A stretch of 64,000 bases of DNA from a bacterium. Lineage in GTDB: Bacteria > Chloroflexota > Anaerolineae > Caldilineales > Caldilineaceae. The position numbers and the translations under genes were made by a program. Below are positions 18,736-26,795 of this stretch, piece by piece. Each line of letters opens with the position of its first letter. Position 1 is the stretch's first letter. The notes below the pieces were generated by a model, which was not told the DNA's origin, made no database searches, and saw only the letters and a program-made list of their open reading frames with translations. The stretch covers positions 78,041 through 142,040 of the forward strand of contig WGMT01000004.1 of the NCBI GenBank assembly GCA_016124945.1, read 5' to 3'.

Positions 18736-18772
18736 CCTACACCTCCCCATCATCTCGTCATCGCGCTGCCCT

Positions 18773-18800
18773 AACTGCTAACCGCCAACTGCTAACTGCT
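18773..18800. repeat. Heptamers AACTGCT / AACCGCC
   Basis: Four 7-bp units: AACTGCT, AACCGCC, AACTGCT, AACTGCT. They lie directly beside the stop codon of the fused dehydratase gene (18804). The first three units are repeated exactly, in the same order, at 62919-62939. Confidence 0.9.
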
Positions 18801-18803
18801 CCG

Positions 18804-21047
18804 CTACACATCCGGTTCCCAGTCAAAGATCACCTCCGTCGGCGGCTGCTCGCGGACATCCTCCGTTTCGCGACGATGGAGCAGCGTGGTCTTGACGATC
18901 AGGCGCAGCCGGGCGGTGTTGTCCACTTTGACGGCGACGGGCAGCGGGGCCAGCCCTTTGGCGTAGCGGGCGGCGTTGCGGCCAATCTTCTGGTAGATCT
19001 CCAGGGTGAGGCTGGGCGACTGGGGGAAGAGTTCCAGGTTGTTGAGCGGGGCCAGCCCCTTTTTCTGGATCACGGTGGTGCCGCGCGACTGGATGCCCAC
19101 GGCAATGCCCGATCCGCTCAGTTGCGCGCCCACGTGACCCAGAGCCGCGCAGTCCGCGCTGTGGTGCACCTTGACGATACGTGCCACAAGCCCTTCCTCG
19201 GCCACGCCGGTGAGGAGCGACTCCAGCACGCGGTCGTGGGGCAGCTCGCCGATGGTCTTGATCAGCCCTTTGCCGAAGGCCGGGCCAACGGCGACGACGA
19301 TTTCGTCGGGGTTGGTGCCCACCCGCGCCGCGCCGATTTCCACCAGTGTGCGCAGGGGATCGCCTACCTGGGCGTTGATGAAATCGTGGGGCGGTTTGGC
19401 CTGGGGAATGCGCTGGATGGCGTCCCAGTCCTCGCCGGTGAGGCGGTAGCCGGTGCCAGGACCGGCGTAATCGTTGACGTCGTTGAGCGCGCTGCGCACA
19501 CGGAAGTCGCGGTCGAAGATGCCGGCGGGCTGGAGGTAGTCGCCCGCCACACGCCGGCGCCCCATTTCGAGGATGTTGGCTGCCACGTCCTCGAAGCCGC
19601 GGGCGTGCAGGGCGCGCACCACGGTGAGCAGATTGGCGTCACCGGCCAGGAAGGTGTCGGCGGCGGTGATGTCGGCCACGAGATCGCGTTCGGGCATGTC
19701 GTCACTGCTGTGGGCGACGGCGGCAGCGTCCACCTCTTCGTCGGTGATGGGCGGGAAGCCCAGTTCGGCGTAGACCGCCTGGATCGCCTGCGCCGCTTTG
19801 CGCCGGATCGCCAGCGTCTCGTCCTCGCCTACAGGACGAATCCCGGCGTTGATCTGCATGTCGCGCTGGATCACCGTCCAATCGTCGAAGTCTTCGGCAT
19901 CGTAGTTGCCGCCGCCGAACATGTTGTCGCGCTTGGGCACGGCGCTATAGCCCGACGTGATGAAATCGGTGCCGGGGATAAATTGGAGCATGAGTTTGGC
20001 CGTTTTGCGGATGGCGGAATGGGAGGCCAGGGCGTCATTGCCGGATGCGACTTCGAGCCCCAGCATCGCCGCCATCAAATTTTCGGCGAGGACGGCGCGC
20101 ACGCCGCCGGGCAGCGCTTCGGGCAGGGCGATGCACGAGATCGAGCCGTTCTGCACGCCCTGGCTGCCCGCGCCTTTGGTGACGAGCAGACAGCGCGCTT
20201 CGAGGTAGAGCATGGAGCGTCCTTCGGCGTAGCCCATCAGCGCCTCGGATCCGGTGCCCGACGTGAAACGAATTTTGATGCCGCGTGAGGCATAGGACGC
20301 CGCCAAGAACGCCTTCGACCAGGGCGTGTCGTCGCCGTCGACAAACGAGCGTTCGCTGCCGTAGATCGACAACGTCTCGGCATAGGACGTCATGCCCTTG
20401 ATGCCCAATCGCAGGCCCAGCGCCTCTTCCACGGCACACTGGGTGAGCACGCCGCCCCGTCCTGTCTGCGTGCCCACGAGGACGGAGAGCGCGTTGAAGG
20501 GCGCAGCGCGGGCGACGCGCACCGTGGTTTCCACTTCGGCGAAGCCACGCAGGCCGGCCTCAGCGGCGTCGGCGGCGAGCAGCGCCGGGTTCTCGCGCCA
20601 ATTGGTGACGTGGGCCTGGTTGGCAGGTGTGCGGCGCACGCGCATCTTGGTCAGCCCCATCATCATTTCCAGCACGTTCATGTGGCGCATGACGTCGCAT
20701 AGTTTGGCAGGCGTGCAGCCCACCACCAACCGCCGCACCGCACCGGCGGAGACGTTGATGTCCACCAACATGCGCGCCAATTCGCGGGACGGCGTCGCCA
20801 TTGCCTCCTCGGCTACCGCAAGATCAAGGGCGCGGTCGGCGATGAAGAGATCGAGCATGTCGAAATCGGCGCGCGGCTTGCCGTCCATTTCCGAGACGCA
20901 ACCGTCCTCGATGCGCAAACTCGGCTGCGGATCGAAAGGACTGTCCACCACCTGGAGACCGGCTTCGGGCCACGGCTCGACGTAGGTTTCTTTGTTAATG
21001 TCACGCTCGGCCAGGAGGGCGAAGCGGCGGGAGGAATGGGAAGTCAT
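18804..21047 (-). CDS. Diol/glycerol dehydratase, large and medium subunits fused
   Basis: 747 residues. The N-terminal ~560 residues match the B12-dependent dehydratase large subunit (RRFALLAERDINKETYV, VGTQTGRGGVLTQCAVEEA, RFTSGTGSEALMGYAEG, GNDALASHSAIRKTAKLM). The remainder from about residue 585 is the medium subunit (EIVVAVGPAFGKGLIKTIG, LSGSGIAVGIQSRGTTVI, LFPQSPSLT, GRNAARYAKG). Medium subunits are normally separate proteins. The enzyme converts vicinal diols or glycerol to aldehydes. ATG 21047 fits the family N-terminus. No reactivase gene is in the window. Confidence 0.92.
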   Translation of the reverse strand: MTSHSSRRFALLAERDINKETYVEPWPEAGLQVVDSPFDPQPSLRIEDGCVSEMDGKPRADFDMLDLFIADRALDLAVAEEAMATPSRELARMLVDINVSAGAVRRLVVGCTPAKLCDVMRHMNVLEMMMGLTKMRVRRTPANQAHVTNWRENPALLAADAAEAGLRGFAEVETTVRVARAAPFNALSVLVGTQTGRGGVLTQCAVEEALGLRLGIKGMTSYAETLSIYGSERSFVDGDDTPWSKAFLAASYASRGIKIRFTSGTGSEALMGYAEGRSMLYLEARCLLVTKGAGSQGVQNGSISCIALPEALPGGVRAVLAENLMAAMLGLEVASGNDALASHSAIRKTAKLMLQFIPGTDFITSGYSAVPKRDNMFGGGNYDAEDFDDWTVIQRDMQINAGIRPVGEDETLAIRRKAAQAIQAVYAELGFPPITDEEVDAAAVAHSSDDMPERDLVADITAADTFLAGDANLLTVVRALHARGFEDVAANILEMGRRRVAGDYLQPAGIFDRDFRVRSALNDVNDYAGPGTGYRLTGEDWDAIQRIPQAKPPHDFINAQVGDPLRTLVEIGAARVGTNPDEIVVAVGPAFGKGLIKTIGELPHDRVLESLLTGVAEEGLVARIVKVHHSADCAALGHVGAQLSGSGIAVGIQSRGTTVIQKKGLAPLNNLELFPQSPSLTLEIYQKIGRNAARYAKGLAPLPVAVKVDNTARLRLIVKTTLLHRRETEDVREQPPTEVIFDWEPDV

Positions 21048-21092
21048 TGGGGAAAGTACGTCCTTTTCACTGGAGAAGATATCGTGTAAAGG

Positions 21093-21154
21093 ATAGTGCG
21101 TAGTGCGTAGTGCGTAGATCGTCGACGATCTACGCACTACGCACTACGCACTAT
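21093..21154. repeat. Perfect 62-bp palindrome of GTGCGTA heptamers
   Basis: Each 31-bp arm contains TAGTGCG units in 7-bp phase and ends in TAGATCGTC; the two arms meet at GATCGTCGACGATC. The right arm supplies the last codons (Asn-Ser-Ala-stop) of the radical-SAM gene. The core matches that of the palindromes at 4385 and 5651, whose arms are unrelated. Confidence 0.95.
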
Positions 21155-22493
21155 TCCTTCCATGACATTGCTTAAACTTCCGCCCACTGCCACAAGGGCA
21201 GGGATCGTTGCGGCCGACGCCGGCGAATTGGCGGCGGCGGGCGGCTTCTTCTTCGGCGAGGATGCGCATGACGTTGGCCGGGGCGCGACGGTGACGCAGT
21301 TCCTCGGCCATGAGGCGCATGGGATGATCCACGTGGTTGAAGAAGGCGCGAAAGCCCGCGCACAGGTAGTTGAGACCGGGATCACCGTCGGGCGTGAGGA
21401 TGAAACGATCTTTGGGGCAGCCGCCGTTGCAGACGAAGCGCACTTCGCAGTCGAGGCAGTATTGGGGCAGCGTGTCGCGTTTGTCCTGGCCGAATTTGCG
21501 CTGCTGGGCGGATGCGACCATCTCGATCAGCGGAATTTCCTGGATGTTGCCCAGGCGGTAGTTGGGTTCGACGAAGTGATCACAGCTAAAGAGATCGCCG
21601 TTGTGTTCCATCGCCAGGGCGCTGCCGCACGTCTCCTCGAAGATACAAAGGCCGGGGCGGTTGCCCGTCCACGCGGCGAGGGCGACGTCGAAAATCTGTA
21701 CGAAGACCTGACCCACATCGTGGCGCACCCATTCGTCGAAGATGCCGATGAGGAAGCGCCCATACTGCTCCGCGGTGACGGAGCGATTGGTGGGGTTGTC
21801 GCCTTCCTGGTAGCCGGTGTCGTTGTCGCGCTCGACGATGGGGATGAACTGCATGAACTGCGTCTTGGCTTGGTCGCGCAGGAAGCGGTAGACCTCTAGC
21901 GGGTGGTCGGCATTGGCGGCGTGGACGGTGGTCAAAATGTTAAATTCCACCTTGTGGTGCTGCATCAGGTGCATGCCCGCCATCACCCTGTCGAAGGTGG
22001 GCTTGCCGCCTTTGTCCACGCGGTAGGCGTCGTGCAGTTGGCGAGGACCGTCCACACTGAGGCCGATCAAAAAGTCGTTCTCGTGGAAGAAGCGACACCA
22101 GTCGTCGTCGAGCAGCGTGCCGTTGGTCTGCAACGCGTTGTGGACGTGCATCCCCGGCTTTTTGTACTTCTGCTGCAATTCGACGGCGCGCTTAAAGAAA
22201 TCGAGGCCCATGAGCGTCGGTTCGCCACCCTGCCAGGCGAAGGTCACCTCGGGCACGCGCTGCGCCTCGATGTACTGTTTGGTGTACGCTTCCAGCAAAT
22301 CATCGGCCATGCGGAAGCGACTGCCGGGGTACATAAACTCTTTGGAGAGGAAGTAACAGTACTCGCAGTCCAAATTACAGATGGCGCCGCGCGGCTTCAT
22401 CATGATGTGAAAGGCAGCAGGCGTCACCGCGTCCTCACCGGCGGAGAGGAAAGTCTTGGTTTGGGGCGGAAGGGTCAGATCAATCTGCGTCAT
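21144..22493 (-). CDS. Anaerobic sulfatase-maturating enzyme (radical SAM, SPASM, SEC-C)
   Basis: 449 residues. CNLDCEYCY is the Cx3Cx2C radical-SAM cluster motif. AWQGGEPTLMG and the Cys-rich C-terminal SPASM region (CDHF, CLDCEVRFVCNGGCPKDR) fit anaerobic sulfatase maturases, which oxidise an active-site Cys or Ser of sulfatases to formylglycine. The C-terminus adds a SEC-C zinc motif (GRNDPCPCGSGRKFKQCHG). A Cys-type sulfatase is encoded nearby at 24971. The last three codons and the stop come from the palindrome at 21093-21154. Confidence 0.9.
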   Translation of the reverse strand: MTQIDLTLPPQTKTFLSAGEDAVTPAAFHIMMKPRGAICNLDCEYCYFLSKEFMYPGSRFRMADDLLEAYTKQYIEAQRVPEVTFAWQGGEPTLMGLDFFKRAVELQQKYKKPGMHVHNALQTNGTLLDDDWCRFFHENDFLIGLSVDGPRQLHDAYRVDKGGKPTFDRVMAGMHLMQHHKVEFNILTTVHAANADHPLEVYRFLRDQAKTQFMQFIPIVERDNDTGYQEGDNPTNRSVTAEQYGRFLIGIFDEWVRHDVGQVFVQIFDVALAAWTGNRPGLCIFEETCGSALAMEHNGDLFSCDHFVEPNYRLGNIQEIPLIEMVASAQQRKFGQDKRDTLPQYCLDCEVRFVCNGGCPKDRFILTPDGDPGLNYLCAGFRAFFNHVDHPMRLMAEELRHRRAPANVMRILAEEEAARRRQFAGVGRNDPCPCGSGRKFKQCHGRNSA

Positions 22494-23100
22494 TTTGTTG
22501 TCGGCCTAAAATTTCATCGACAGAAAGCGTCAAATCAGGGAAAGAGAGCGGCGAAACCTGGTCTCCCCGCCAGAAATGACGCGCTTCACGGTATCCCTGC
22601 GCATGCGGACGGCTGAAGACGTCGATCTGATCGGCTTCGACATCGACGAGCCAGACTTCGGGCACATCGGCGCGGGCGTAGAGAGGCAGCTTCAATTCGC
22701 GATCATAGGTCTGCGATGTGTACGCTACTTCGATCAGCAGGTAAACGTCCCCAGGACCGGGATGGGCGGCGGCGTAGTAGTCTTCGCGGAAGTGGAGCAC
22801 GGCCACATCGGGTTGTGGCTGAGAATAGTCGTCAAGCTGGATTGGATTTTGCGGGTGCACAATCGCATTCGGTGCGCCGCGCACAGATAGAGCCGTCAAC
22901 CGGTTGACACAGGCGGCGTGAAGGCTGCTAATCGACGCCCTATCGTACAAAACCCCATCGAGTAGTTCGAGCCGATCCTTGGCGCAGAGAATACCCGCTT
23001 CGCCCATCTGGTGAAACTGGTTCACCGAAATCAGCAGGCGTTGCGGCTCACTGGGTTGTTTTCGATCTACGTGGGGGATGGTCGGTGCGTGTAGGCCCAT
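22480..23100 (-). CDS. Uma2-family (PD-(D/E)XK-like) protein
   Basis: 206 residues with the compact Uma2 core: LLDGVLYDR, QPQPDVAVLHFRED, VYLLIEVAYTSQTYDRELKLPLYARADVPEVWLVD. The conserved PD, E and K of the nuclease-like fold are in place. AAAGGAG precedes ATG 23100. It overlaps the maturase start by 14 bp. It is a second, shorter member of the family in this window (see 5854) and lacks the coiled coil. Function unknown. Confidence 0.88.
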   Translation of the reverse strand: MGLHAPTIPHVDRKQPSEPQRLLISVNQFHQMGEAGILCAKDRLELLDGVLYDRASISSLHAACVNRLTALSVRGAPNAIVHPQNPIQLDDYSQPQPDVAVLHFREDYYAAAHPGPGDVYLLIEVAYTSQTYDRELKLPLYARADVPEVWLVDVEADQIDVFSRPHAQGYREARHFWRGDQVSPLSFPDLTLSVDEILGRQQNDAD

Positions 23101-23180
23101 GGCCGGACTCCTTTTCGCGTTGCGTGTTGCGAGGGTAGAGTGTGTTGATTCCTCAACTTGAACGGTTTCGTTTTCAAGCG

Positions 23181-23205
23181 TAGTGCGTAAACGGACTACG
23201 CACTA
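23181..23205. repeat. Short inverted repeat TAGTGCGTA / TACGCACTA
   Basis: Nine-base perfect arms at 23181-23189 and 23197-23205 with a 7-base loop. It is a one-unit version of the GTGCGTA palindrome at 21093-21154. Confidence 0.8.
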
Positions 23206-23278
23206 TCGTTAAACACGACAACATCCAAGCAAAGGCAGATGTTCCTCAACCCACGCAACACGAATCACGCAACACTTC

Positions 23279-23665
23279 TTACGCCATCGGCACTTTGCGC
23301 TGCACGAACTGCAACGGCACATTCCACGGGTCGCGCAGGAAGAGCAGTTTGTCGCCGGCAGGGGTTTCGGTGATGTCGCCCACGACGGTGGCGCCGGCGG
23401 CGACGAGGGCGTCGCGGCGTGCTTCGATGTTGTCGTCCACGTAGAAGGCGAAGTGCAGAATGCCGGGGTGCATGTTGGCGTAATCGGGCAGGGGAACGTC
23501 TTTGTTGCTATAGAGTTCGAGCATACTGCCCTGGCCGTCACTGATGAATGTCATGTACGGGGGGACGTCCCCGGCGCGGATGACCTTCATGCCCAGGTTT
23601 TCGACCCACCATTGGGCCGCTGCCTTGACATCTTCAACGTTGATGGCGACGTGTTCGAGTTTCAT
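23279..23665 (-). CDS. VOC-family (glyoxalase-like) protein
   Basis: 128 residues with the paired beta-alpha-beta-beta-beta modules of the vicinal-oxygen-chelate fold. It starts MKLEHVAINVEDVKAAAQWWVENLG and continues GILHFAFYVDDNIEARRDALVAAGA and KLLFLRDPWNVPLQFVQ. The metal ligands would be His5, the second-module His (GILHF) and a Glu. Members are isomerases, lyases or dioxygenases; the reaction is not predictable here. It lies in a run with a Gfo/Idh enzyme and a sulfatase. Confidence 0.85.
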   Translation of the reverse strand: MKLEHVAINVEDVKAAAQWWVENLGMKVIRAGDVPPYMTFISDGQGSMLELYSNKDVPLPDYANMHPGILHFAFYVDDNIEARRDALVAAGATVVGDITETPAGDKLLFLRDPWNVPLQFVQRKVPMA

Positions 23666-23704
23666 GGTGTGATCCTTGACGAGTGTGGGTGGATAGCAGA
23701 AAAA

Positions 23705-23788
23705 GAGATTGGGCGATTGGGCGATTAAGAGATTTCAGATTCTAGGACAAGGATCTGAAACCTCTTAATCGCCCAATCGCTTAATCTC
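23705..23788. repeat. Inverted repeat of GATTGGGC octamers
   Basis: The left arm repeats GATTGGGC/GATTAAGA and ends TTTCAGATT. The right arm begins GGATCTGAAA and returns the complement. It fills the gap between the VOC gene and the Gfo/Idh gene. The core (CAGATTCT...AGGATCTG) is a weaker form of the AGATCGT core elsewhere. Confidence 0.85.
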
Positions 23789-23804
23789 CATGAATCTCAA
23801 GACT

Positions 23805-24836
23805 TCAAACCGGCAGCGTTACCAACTTCCCCGCCGCCAAACTCTCCGCCACCGCCTCCGTAAATTCCATGTACTTGACGCCGTCTTCGAAGGAGGTGTG
23901 GGTGATGGCTTCGCACCCGCGGATGGCGTTGATGAATTCTTCTTCGACGCGCCAGCCGCCCTGGAGATCAGTTGGAATTTCAACTTCGGACAGGGACGCG
24001 TCGCCCTTTTTGCCGCCCAAGAGTTTGTTCTGGGTGAATTGCAGCGTGGCCTGGCTGCCGTAGAGCGTGGCCCGCGGCGCACCCGCCAGCCCGGTGACCG
24101 ACGAGATCTGCATGTGAAACTGCGCCCCGCACACCATCTCGCCGATGATGTCCACGTGCTCGGGGACGCGCACAGCCTTCAAACGACCCTCTTCGGTTGG
24201 GCGCATTTTAACATAGGTCTGCCCCGACGCCATTACCGTCTTGGCCGTGCCCACCCAACGCATGACGGCTTCGTACCAGATGCCCATGCCCATGATGTTG
24301 AGGCCGCTGAGGTCGCTGTCCTGGCGCCAGTGCAGGGGCGCAGTGGGATCGAGGAAATCGCCGCCGGCCACCACATCCACCGCGAGGACGTCGCCCAGGT
24401 AGCCGTCGGCCAACATCTTTTGGATCATACGATCCACGCGCAGCGTCATGGGCGAAGGGACGATCTGGGCGATCTGCTGCGGATGGGCACGCGCCACCGC
24501 CCACATCTGATGCGCTTCAGAAGCGTTCATGGCCATGCGCGCCTCGCACATGACATGCTTACCCGCCTGGAGCGCAGCAATGGTGGCGCTGGCGTGCATA
24601 TACGGCCACGTACCGATAACCACGGCATCCACCGCTGGATCGGCGATGACGTCGGTCCACTCGGCGTAGGCTTTAGGGATGCCCAGTTCGTTGGCGGCGC
24701 GCTGCGATGATTCGATGCTGCGGTTGCAGACGCCGACGATCTCGACGTTGTCCTGTGCACGCAGACCGGGAATGTGCTTGTCTCGTGTATTGCGTCCTGC
24801 GCCGATGACGGCGACGCGAATTGGGTTTTGGGTCAT
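23805..24836 (-). CDS. Gfo/Idh/MocA-family oxidoreductase
   Basis: 343 residues. An N-terminal Rossmann domain (VAVIGAGRNTRDKHIPGL) is followed by the two-domain Gfo/Idh fold with AVVIGTWPYMHASATIAALQAGKHVMCE. Most members have EKP in the next position, where the Lys is catalytic; here it reads CEARMAMN (Glu98-Ala-Arg100), so the usual Lys is absent. The chain acts on sugars or cyclitols with NAD(P) in most relatives. Either a different mechanism or a non-redox role is possible. Confidence 0.86.
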   Translation of the reverse strand: MTQNPIRVAVIGAGRNTRDKHIPGLRAQDNVEIVGVCNRSIESSQRAANELGIPKAYAEWTDVIADPAVDAVVIGTWPYMHASATIAALQAGKHVMCEARMAMNASEAHQMWAVARAHPQQIAQIVPSPMTLRVDRMIQKMLADGYLGDVLAVDVVAGGDFLDPTAPLHWRQDSDLSGLNIMGMGIWYEAVMRWVGTAKTVMASGQTYVKMRPTEEGRLKAVRVPEHVDIIGEMVCGAQFHMQISSVTGLAGAPRATLYGSQATLQFTQNKLLGGKKGDASLSEVEIPTDLQGGWRVEEEFINAIRGCEAITHTSFEDGVKYMEFTEAVAESLAAGKLVTLPV

Positions 24837-24854
24837 GGTGGCTCCTTTGTGATT

Positions 24855-24893
24855 GACGACAGTCGACGGAGGACGGACGACGGACTACGGACG
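24855..24893. repeat. Degenerate heptamers GACGACG family
   Basis: 7-bp-phased units GACGACA, GTCGACG, GAGGACG, GACGACG, GACTACG and a partial unit lie just upstream of the Gfo/Idh start. It is a decayed member of the GACGAC(N) family and faces the tract at 24983-25010 in opposite orientation. Confidence 0.75.
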
Positions 24894-24970
24894 TTAAGGT
24901 CGTTGAACGTCCTTTCGAATTTTCTACCGTCGCGTTACCCTCAGTTGTAACTTAGGGCAAGCGACATCCT

Positions 24971-26305
24971 CTACGCGCTTCTATCGTCCGTCGTCTGTCG
25001 TCCGTCGTCGACCTCTCGCGGTTCCTCGCGCGGCGACAGCCCCGACGCGTCATTGACCTTCGCCCCACATGGCGCGGGGACAACTCCTTGCAGGAGAGGA
25101 TCATTGGTTTCTTGCATCCAGGTTGCCAGGCGCACGCGCAGGTCGGCGAGGACGGCGGCGTGGCCGGGATCTGTGGCCAGGTTTTGGCGTTCTGCCGGAT
25201 CGAAGACGAGATCGTAGAGTTGTTCTTGGTCGATTTTATGATCCGCCCAGCCGTGGGACAGCCAGATGTCTTTGCTGGGGCTGTCGTCGACGTTGGGCAA
25301 CACGGGCGTGCGATGGTCCCCGTAGCGGCGGATGTACTTGTAGCGTGGGGTACGCACGGCACGCTGCGGTTCGTAGGCGGCGTGGTAGGTGACCTCGGCG
25401 AAGATGGCCTCGTTGACTTCGTCCACTTCGCCCCCGATGAGGGGAAGGATGGACTCTCCTTGCAGCCAGGATGGGCGTTCGATTCCCAAAAGATCGCAGA
25501 TCGAGGGGAAGATGTCGATGTGCGAGACCATGCCGTCGATCACCTTGCCGCCGCGCAGGTCGCCGGGGCCACGTAGGATCAGCGAAACGCCGATGCCGCG
25601 GTCGGTGAGGTTGCATTTGTGGCCAGGGAAGGCGATGCCGTGATCGGTGGTGGAAATAATCAGCGTGTTGTCGGCCAGCCCGTGCTCGTCCAATGCAGCG
25701 AGGACGGTGCCAACACCGTCGTCGAGGATGCGGGCGCTGGCGTGGTAGGCGGCCATGTCGGCGCGGGTGTCGGCTGTGTCGGGCAGGCCCGGCGCGGGTT
25801 GGGTGTAGCGGGCGTCATCCTCAGGTGTAGAATCAGGGAATTCGCGGTGCGTCTCGAAAAAGCCGACGTCGAGGAAGAAGGGCTGCATGGGCGACCCCGC
25901 CAAGAATCCTTTGACGGCGGGTGAAACGTCCGCCACCTGGCTGCTTAGCGTGGTGAGAATTTGCTGATAGCCGATGGTTTCTGCGTGGGCGGCGACGTGT
26001 TGCATTCCTCCCAAAACAGAAGTGTAGCCCACGGCGTGTAGGGTGTGGATCAAATGCTGGCTGTAGTCGTTGAGGCTGAAGCCACGGTGGGCGAGGCCGA
26101 GCATGCCGCTGCTGTGGGCGGATTGGCCGGTGAGCAGGGCGGCGCGACTAGGCGAACAGGTGGGCGCAGCGCAAAATGCCTGCCGAAAGAGGACGCCGTC
26201 TTCGGCCAGGCGCTGCAAATTTGGCGTGGCCACAGCATGGCCGTAGGGCTGGATGAATCGTCCTGTGTCGTGGGAGTGCAGGTAGACGATGTTGGGCTGT
26301 GTCAT
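24971..26305 (-). CDS. Type I sulfatase (Cys-type)
   Basis: 444 residues. CSPSRAALLTG matches the CxPxR formylglycine motif, so the nucleophile would be made from Cys. The N-terminus NIVYLHSHDTGRFIQPYG and the metal-site block TTDHGIAFPGHKCNLTDRG place it among alkaline-phosphatase-fold sulfatases, closest in pattern to sulfamidase/N-sulfoglucosamine types. There is no signal peptide, so it seems cytoplasmic. The last residues (VDDGRQTTDDR) are encoded by heptamer repeats, not conserved protein. Confidence 0.9.
   Translation of the reverse strand: MTQPNIVYLHSHDTGRFIQPYGHAVATPNLQRLAEDGVLFRQAFCAAPTCSPSRAALLTGQSAHSSGMLGLAHRGFSLNDYSQHLIHTLHAVGYTSVLGGMQHVAAHAETIGYQQILTTLSSQVADVSPAVKGFLAGSPMQPFFLDVGFFETHREFPDSTPEDDARYTQPAPGLPDTADTRADMAAYHASARILDDGVGTVLAALDEHGLADNTLIISTTDHGIAFPGHKCNLTDRGIGVSLILRGPGDLRGGKVIDGMVSHIDIFPSICDLLGIERPSWLQGESILPLIGGEVDEVNEAIFAEVTYHAAYEPQRAVRTPRYKYIRRYGDHRTPVLPNVDDSPSKDIWLSHGWADHKIDQEQLYDLVFDPAERQNLATDPGHAAVLADLRVRLATWMQETNDPLLQGVVPAPCGAKVNDASGLSPREEPREVDDGRQTTDDRSA
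24983..25010. repeat. Heptamers (G/A)TCGTC(N) inside a coding 3' end
   Basis: Four 7-bp units (ATCGTCC, GTCGTCT, GTCGTCC, GTCGTCG) lie within the last codons of the sulfatase gene, read on the minus strand as Asp-, Arg- and Thr-rich tail. Confidence 0.88.
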
Positions 26306-26381
26306 GGCGTGTGCGTTGGGTTGGGTGAATAGGTGCGATCTTTATTATACCTGATTCACCGGGGAACGCACAGGAGAGGTT

Positions 26382-26762
26382 TTAGTTCGGGTGGATATTA
26401 ACGTGAAGTTGATCGCCGACCTGGGTGTTGGTGCTGTTGGCAGCCCCGGCGGGAAGTTCGATAACGCGTTTTGCGCCACGATAAAAGCTACCCGTACGCC
26501 AGGGGCGCAGGGCGTGATCGATGCCGACGACACAATTTTCTTTGTCGAGGTAGACTACGTCAATGGGGATGCACATGAACATGCAGTGGATGCTGCCACA
26601 GGGATCGATGAGCAGTCCGTCGCCGTTGAGTAATTCTTTGCGACCGATCAGCCCGATGAAACGGGCCCAGAAGTTGTCGGCGACGGTGCCGTCGGTGACG
26701 AGGTGGGTCTGTGCTCGTGGGTTGAATACACTCAGTGAAACAGCCAACTTTGTTCTCCACAT
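26382..26762 (-). CDS. DUF192-family protein
   Basis: About 126 residues. The DUF192 core is clear: ARFIGLIGRKELLNGDGLLIDPCGSIHCMFMCIPIDVVYLD, then VVGIDHALRPWRTGSFYRGAKRVIELPAG. The family is small, often exported, and of unknown function. ATG 26762 was chosen; TTG 26783 would extend it by seven residues, and no ribosome binding site settles this. It is the last gene of the Tad pilus run, just after tadA. Confidence 0.85.
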   Translation of the reverse strand: MWRTKLAVSLSVFNPRAQTHLVTDGTVADNFWARFIGLIGRKELLNGDGLLIDPCGSIHCMFMCIPIDVVYLDKENCVVGIDHALRPWRTGSFYRGAKRVIELPAGAANSTNTQVGDQLHVNIHPN

Positions 26763-26795
26763 CTGCAATGTGAGAGCGTGCAAACACAGAAGCGG

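Noticed and set aside
18876..20288. 470-residue plus-strand frame opposite the dehydratase
   Set aside because: Shadow of codon bias in the fused dehydratase gene, which has unmistakable family blocks.
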